From assembly GCA_947178195.1 (NCBI GenBank), contig CAMWXM010000033.1, positions 1-16,410 on the forward strand: a stretch of DNA of 16,410 nt, in the 5' to 3' direction. The position numbers were made by a program, and so were the translations under genes. The notes beneath the pieces were generated by a model, which saw nothing but the letters and a program-made list of their open reading frames with translations, had not been told where the DNA came from and searched no databases. Numbering within the stretch: the stretch's first letter is position 1; every line of letters starts with the position of its first letter. Shown here piece after piece: positions 13,828 through 16,410 of the stretch. Origin of the DNA: an uncultured Ruminococcus sp. (lineage in GTDB: Bacteria; Bacillota; Clostridia; Oscillospirales; Ruminococcaceae).

Positions 13828-15354
13828 ATGCGTTATGTAATTGGAATAGATATTGGAACAAGCGGAACAAAAACAGTCCTCTTTGACGAAATGGGAAAGG
13901 TAATTTCCTCTGCGTTGGCAGAATATCCGCTTTATCAGCCGAAAAACGGCTATGCCGAGCAGGATCCTGCCGACTGGCGGAAGGCCGCTTCATCAACTAT
14001 AAGAAAAGTTATCACGGAAAGCAGGATAAACAGCAGTGAGATAGCAGGCATTGGTCTTTCGGGACAGATGCACGGTCTTGTAATGCTTGATGAAAAAGGC
14101 GAAGTACTGCGGAGATCAATCATTTGGTGCGATCAGAGAACTGCTGCCGAGGTCGATGAAATGAACGAAAAGCTCGGAAGAGAGAAACTTATAGAAATAA
14201 CGGCTAATCCGGCGCTTACAGGCTGGACTGCCGCAAAGATTTTATGGGTGAAAAACAATGAGCCTGATATTTTCTCAAAATGCCGTCACATTCTTCTTCC
14301 AAAGGATTATATAAGATATAAGCTTACGGGCGAATATGCTACCGAGGTTTCCGATGCTTCCGGAATGCAGCTTCTTGACGTTCCGAACCGCTGTTGGAGT
14401 GAGGAAGTATGCAGAGCTTTGGGTATTGATATGTCAATGCTGGCAAAGGTTTACGAATCGTGCGAGGTTACAGGAAAAATCAGCAGGGCGGCAGCCGAGC
14501 TGACTGGTCTTGCCGAGGGGACTATCGTAGTAGGCGGAGCAGGCGACAATGCCGCCGCTGCGGTAGGTACGGGCGTAGTTACCGATGGGAAAGCTTTTAC
14601 AACCATCGGAACTTCAGGCGTTGTTTTTGCTCATATGTCAAATGTATTGATAGACATTAAGGGAAGAGTTCATACCTGTTGTGCCGCTGTTCCGGGCTGT
14701 TGGCATATTATGGGCGTTACTCAGGGCGCAGGATTGTCTCTCAAGTGGTTCAGAGATAACTTCTGTCAGGCTGAAAAGGATACGGCAAGACTTATGGGAG
14801 TTGACGAATACTTCCTCATGGACAAGGAAGCCGAGACAGTACCGATCGGTGCAAATAGGTTGATATATCTTCCGTATCTTATGGGGGAGCGTACTCCTCA
14901 CCTTGACCCGGTCGCAAGAGGAATGTTCTTCGGTCTTTCGGCAATTCACACAAAAAAGGATATGCTTCGTGCAGTTATGGAGGGCGTAGCTTATTCTCTC
15001 CGTGACTGTATTGAGGTCTGCCGAGAAATGGGTATCGATGTTTCGGATATGATGGCTTGCGGTGGCGGAGGAACGTCGTCACTTTGGAGGCAGATGCTTG
15101 CCGATCTGTACGCTTGTCCTGTAAAGACAGCTGTTTCCAAGGAAGGACCTGCGCTTGGAGCTGCTATTCTTGCTATGGTAGGAGCAGGAATTTACGGCAG
15201 CGTTCCTGATGCCTGTGAAAAGCTTGTCGGCGTTTCTAAAATTCAGAATCCGATTGAAGAAAATGTTACCGTTTACGAGAAATATTTTCGAATTTATGAT
15301 GAAATTTATCCTGCTGTTAAGGATGAGTTCTCTAAGCTTGCACAGTTATCATGA
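13828..15354 (+). CDS. xylB: Xylulokinase
   Basis: A 508-aa FGGY-family sugar kinase that phosphorylates D-xylulose to xylulose 5-phosphate, the entry point to the pentose phosphate pathway. Features are the N-terminal ATPase-fold phosphate loop IGIDIGTSGTKTVLFDE (residues 5-21), substrate-site SGQMHGLV (78-85), WCDQRT (100-105) and KDYIRYKLTGE (159-169). The catalytic base is D240 in GGAGDNAAAAVGTG. The C-terminal lobe has YLMGERTPHLDP and the adenine-site stretch ACGGGGTSSLWRQMLAD. Length is typical. Its own AAGGAG ribosome site is about 7 nt before the ATG. The 234-bp gap after xylA is mostly MITE plus a hairpin, so coupling to xylA may be reduced. The stop is 15 bp from the convergent AraC C-half, leaving no room for a separate terminator. 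Confidence 0.96.
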   Translation: MRYVIGIDIGTSGTKTVLFDEMGKVISSALAEYPLYQPKNGYAEQDPADWRKAASSTIRKVITESRINSSEIAGIGLSGQMHGLVMLDEKGEVLRRSIIWCDQRTAAEVDEMNEKLGREKLIEITANPALTGWTAAKILWVKNNEPDIFSKCRHILLPKDYIRYKLTGEYATEVSDASGMQLLDVPNRCWSEEVCRALGIDMSMLAKVYESCEVTGKISRAAAELTGLAEGTIVVGGAGDNAAAAVGTGVVTDGKAFTTIGTSGVVFAHMSNVLIDIKGRVHTCCAAVPGCWHIMGVTQGAGLSLKWFRDNFCQAEKDTARLMGVDEYFLMDKEAETVPIGANRLIYLPYLMGERTPHLDPVARGMFFGLSAIHTKKDMLRAVMEGVAYSLRDCIEVCREMGIDVSDMMACGGGGTSSLWRQMLADLYACPVKTAVSKEGPALGAAILAMVGAGIYGSVPDACEKLVGVSKIQNPIEENVTVYEKYFRIYDEIYPAVKDEFSKLAQLS

Positions 15355-15369
15355 TATGAACGTGTTTTC

Positions 15370-15910
15370 TTATTTATTATGAGCAGATGCCATGTACATT
15401 TTTTTGAATTCGGTTGGAGTGCAGTTTTTTTCTGCTTTAAATATCCTGTTAAACGTAGTAAGACTTGAAAATCCTGACTGTATAGCTACTTCAGTGATAG
15501 AAAGAGTGGGGTCTATAAGAAGCCTTTCCGCCAGCTTTATTCTCTTGTGGCTGATATACTGAACAATGGATATATTTTGTTTTTTCTTGAAAGTTCGGGA
15601 AAAATGGTACTTGCTGTATCCCGCGACAGCCGCGAGCTTATCCAGTGAAATGTTTTCGGTAAAATTACGATCAATGTATTTCATTACGCTGCTCAGATCT
15701 ATACTGCAGTCAAAATCGTTATCGTATTCGTCTGATTTATTGCAGAGAAGTTTTAGCTGAAATTCTCTTACCGCAGTGAGTATAGTAAGCAGATTAAGAT
15801 AAATTTGAGCATCAGCAATAGGTGATTTTGAAAAAAAGGTATTATAGATTTCAAGAATATTTTTTCTTGCGGTAAGGTAAAGATGTTTGTCAACAGTTGG
15901 CGTAATGTGT
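15370..15910 (-). pseudogene. AraC-family regulator, C-terminal half (HTH), inverted away from its sensor domain
   Basis: The minus strand reads HITPTVDKHLYLTARKNILE (from 15910), a helical linker, and then an AraC-type double helix-turn-helix domain of about 100 residues. That domain has SLDKLAAVAGYSKYHFSRTF, HKRIKLAERLL and ITEVAIQSGFSSLTTFNRIF, ending CTPTEFKKMYMASAHNK. This is exactly the portion missing from the fragment at 8801-9129. The open frame extends upstream to a GTG at 15993 (207 aa), but its first 28 residues are YopX sequence read in another frame. That GTG overlaps the stop of the small gene upstream (GTGA), so a hybrid with an intact DNA-binding domain could be made by coupled translation. 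Such a product would lack the cupin sensor. Confidence 0.9.
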
Positions 15911-16000
15911 ATAAGGTGGATCTGAAGCTCTAACTGGCATACCCTCATACCACAATCCAATATCACAACATTTTCCTCTGAATAAAATTTCACGGTTCAT
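15911..16000 (-). pseudogene. YopX-family protein, N-terminal part
   Basis: From the ATG at 16000 the minus strand encodes MNREILFRGKCCDIGLWYEG and MPVRASDPPY, the standard YopX start (M-x-x-I-x-FRGK-x-x-x-x-G-x-W-x-xG). It then runs across the junction into AraC sequence and stops at 15890-15892 after 36 residues. The rest of the domain is at 9130-9444 on the plus strand. A GGAGGAAG ribosome site precedes the ATG. It overlaps the end of the 41-aa gene upstream, so they were an operon. Confidence 0.85.
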
Positions 16001-16115
16001 TTTCATCTTCCTCCAATTCCTCCGGATACACATCAAGACTTTCATCAATTACAAAGGGGGTTGCTCCTTTAAACTCAACGCCCAATGTCCTATCTTCTTT
16101 AAGCTTTACAATCAT
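15990..16115 (-). CDS. Small phage/ICE-type protein upstream of YopX
   Basis: A 41-aa acidic protein, MIVKLKEDRTLGVEFKGATP followed by FVIDESLDVYPEELEEDENE and a final Pro. It lies just upstream of the YopX start and overlaps it by 11 bp (stop at 15990-15992, YopX ATG at 15998-16000). No family is recognised. The compact operon position, and the fact that its C-terminal codons carry the YopX ribosome site, support a real gene. The start at 16115 has no good ribosome site, so translation may be coupled to the reading frame ending at 16123. Confidence 0.5.
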   Translation of the reverse strand: MIVKLKEDRTLGVEFKGATPFVIDESLDVYPEELEEDENEP

Positions 16116-16122
16116 TGTACAG

Positions 16123-16230
16123 TTATTTTAGAATAGCTATTATTGTTTCGTTGGGTTCTAATTCATAATCATCCCCATATCTTTCTTTATACTGTTTATT
16201 AAGTAATGGATTTGTATTGTCACTCCTCAC
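16123..16230 (-). CDS. Very small or truncated protein of the same minus-strand operon
   Basis: A 35-codon frame from GTG (16230), with an AAGG about 8 nt upstream, reads NTNPLLNKQYKERYGDDYEL then EPNETIIAILK. It stops 7 nt before the 41-aa gene. Composition looks protein-like, but the size suggests the C-terminal end of a longer phage gene cut at about 16235. No family is recognised. Confidence 0.3.
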   Translation of the reverse strand: MRSDNTNPLLNKQYKERYGDDYELEPNETIIAILK

Positions 16231-16282
16231 TTGACCTTATGCGTGACAGCATGAATAAGATTGCAGGTCTTTTCTGAAAATA

Positions 16283-16320
16283 TGGGCAGCTTAACTGCTT
16301 CGCCCAGTTCTTATTTTTTT
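16283..16320 (+). terminator. Intrinsic terminator
   Basis: TGGGC (16283-16287) pairs with GCCCA (16302-16306), and AGC/GCT pair inside with a 2-nt bulge. The run TTCTTATTTTTTT follows. A plus-strand frame reading LDLMRDSMNKIAGLF ends at a TGA (16275-16277) just before it, perhaps the relic tail of a plus-strand gene. Confidence 0.6.
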
Positions 16321-16339
16321 CAAACTACAATATCAAACG

Positions 16340-16368
16340 TTGCATTTTTTTGAACGATATGATATAAT
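16340..16368 (+). promoter_or_regulatory. SigA-type promoter of the gene starting at 16401
   Basis: TTGCAT (16340-16345) and a consensus TATAAT (16363-16368) are exactly 17 bp apart, 32 bp before the start codon. Confidence 0.65.
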
Positions 16369-16400
16369 TTTTATAAATCAAATTACAGGAGCATAATAAT

Positions 16401-16410
16401 ATGATTAAAG
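16401..16410 (+). CDS. Start of a gene running off the window
   Basis: ATG at 16401 follows an AGGAG ribosome site (16387-16391) and a good promoter. Only the first three codons (M-I-K) are visible, so the product cannot be named. Confidence 0.5.

Larger units (their letters stand above)
9127..15913. other. Inverted 6.8-kb segment carrying the xylose operon
   Basis: Each end of this segment joins half of one gene to half of another. At the left end it is AraC N-half/YopX C-part, both on plus. At the right end it is YopX N-part/AraC C-half, both on minus. Re-inverting the segment between the TAT at 9127-9129 and the complementary ATA at 15911-15913 rebuilds both genes with no frame error. Only 3 bp are shared at the crossover and no long inverted repeat was seen. 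CTATCG/CGATAG (9126-9131, 9140-9145) forms a small hairpin at the left junction. Confidence 0.88.

Noticed and set aside
9127..15913. Classical tyrosine- or Hin-type invertible element with matched inverted repeats
   Set aside because: No inverted repeat longer than about 3 bp was seen at the two crossovers and no invertase gene is present in the window, so a programmed switch is only a hypothesis.
1..16410. CRISPR array, tRNA, rRNA or riboswitch
   Set aside because: No spaced repeat array, tRNA-like cloverleaf, rRNA stretch or known riboswitch core was recognised on either strand.

Overview
The window looks like a chromosomal accessory region of a low-to-moderate-GC Firmicute, most likely a fibre-degrading Ruminococcus-type clostridium. 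The support is strong AGGAG-type ribosome sites, TTGACA/TATAAT promoters, a Clostridia-style xylose isomerase, an intracellular GH3 beta-xylosidase, and a TIR-bounded MITE of a kind I associate with ruminococcal genomes (from memory, not searched).

Layout. (1) 273-5412: an OmpR-type response regulator and histidine kinase sharing an ATGA overlap, then an ABC ATPase and an 8-TM FtsX/MacB-type permease. The transporter genes have their own promoter, preceded by tandem ACTTCTTAA repeats that look like binding sites for the regulator. This is a classic cell-envelope or antimicrobial-peptide sensing and export module. (2) 5436-6544: a decayed mobile-element scar holding a SLOG-domain fragment with an internal stop and a multiply broken tyrosine integrase. 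(3) 6667-8513: a sigma-70-family (ECF-like) sigma factor overlapping a single-pass membrane protein, the probable anti-sigma factor, which carries three 39-bp in-frame repeats. (4) 8730-16000: a xylose/xylan utilisation cluster (GH3 beta-xylosidase, xylA, xylB) interleaved with phage/ICE-type genes. (5) 15990-16410: small minus-strand phage-type genes, then a terminator, a promoter and the start of a new plus-strand gene.

The main discovery is a 6.8-kb inversion. An AraC-family regulator and a YopX-family gene are both cut, with reciprocal halves at the two ends. At about 9127 the AraC N-terminal half (+) is joined to the YopX C-terminal part (+). At about 15913 the YopX N-terminal part (-) is joined to the AraC C-terminal half (-). 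Inverting the segment between two TAT trinucleotides (9127-9129 and 15911-15913) restores both genes in frame: a 289-aa AraC regulator with cupin plus HTH domains and a 134-aa YopX protein. The xyl genes lie wholly inside the inverted segment. In the orientation given here the regulator is broken, and its promoter points through the YopX remnant towards the beta-xylosidase operon.

Xylo-oligosaccharides would be cut inside the cell by the GH3 enzyme. Xylose is then isomerised by XylA and phosphorylated by XylB to enter the pentose phosphate pathway. A 167-bp MITE sits between xylA and xylB. No CRISPR array, rRNA or tRNA was recognised.
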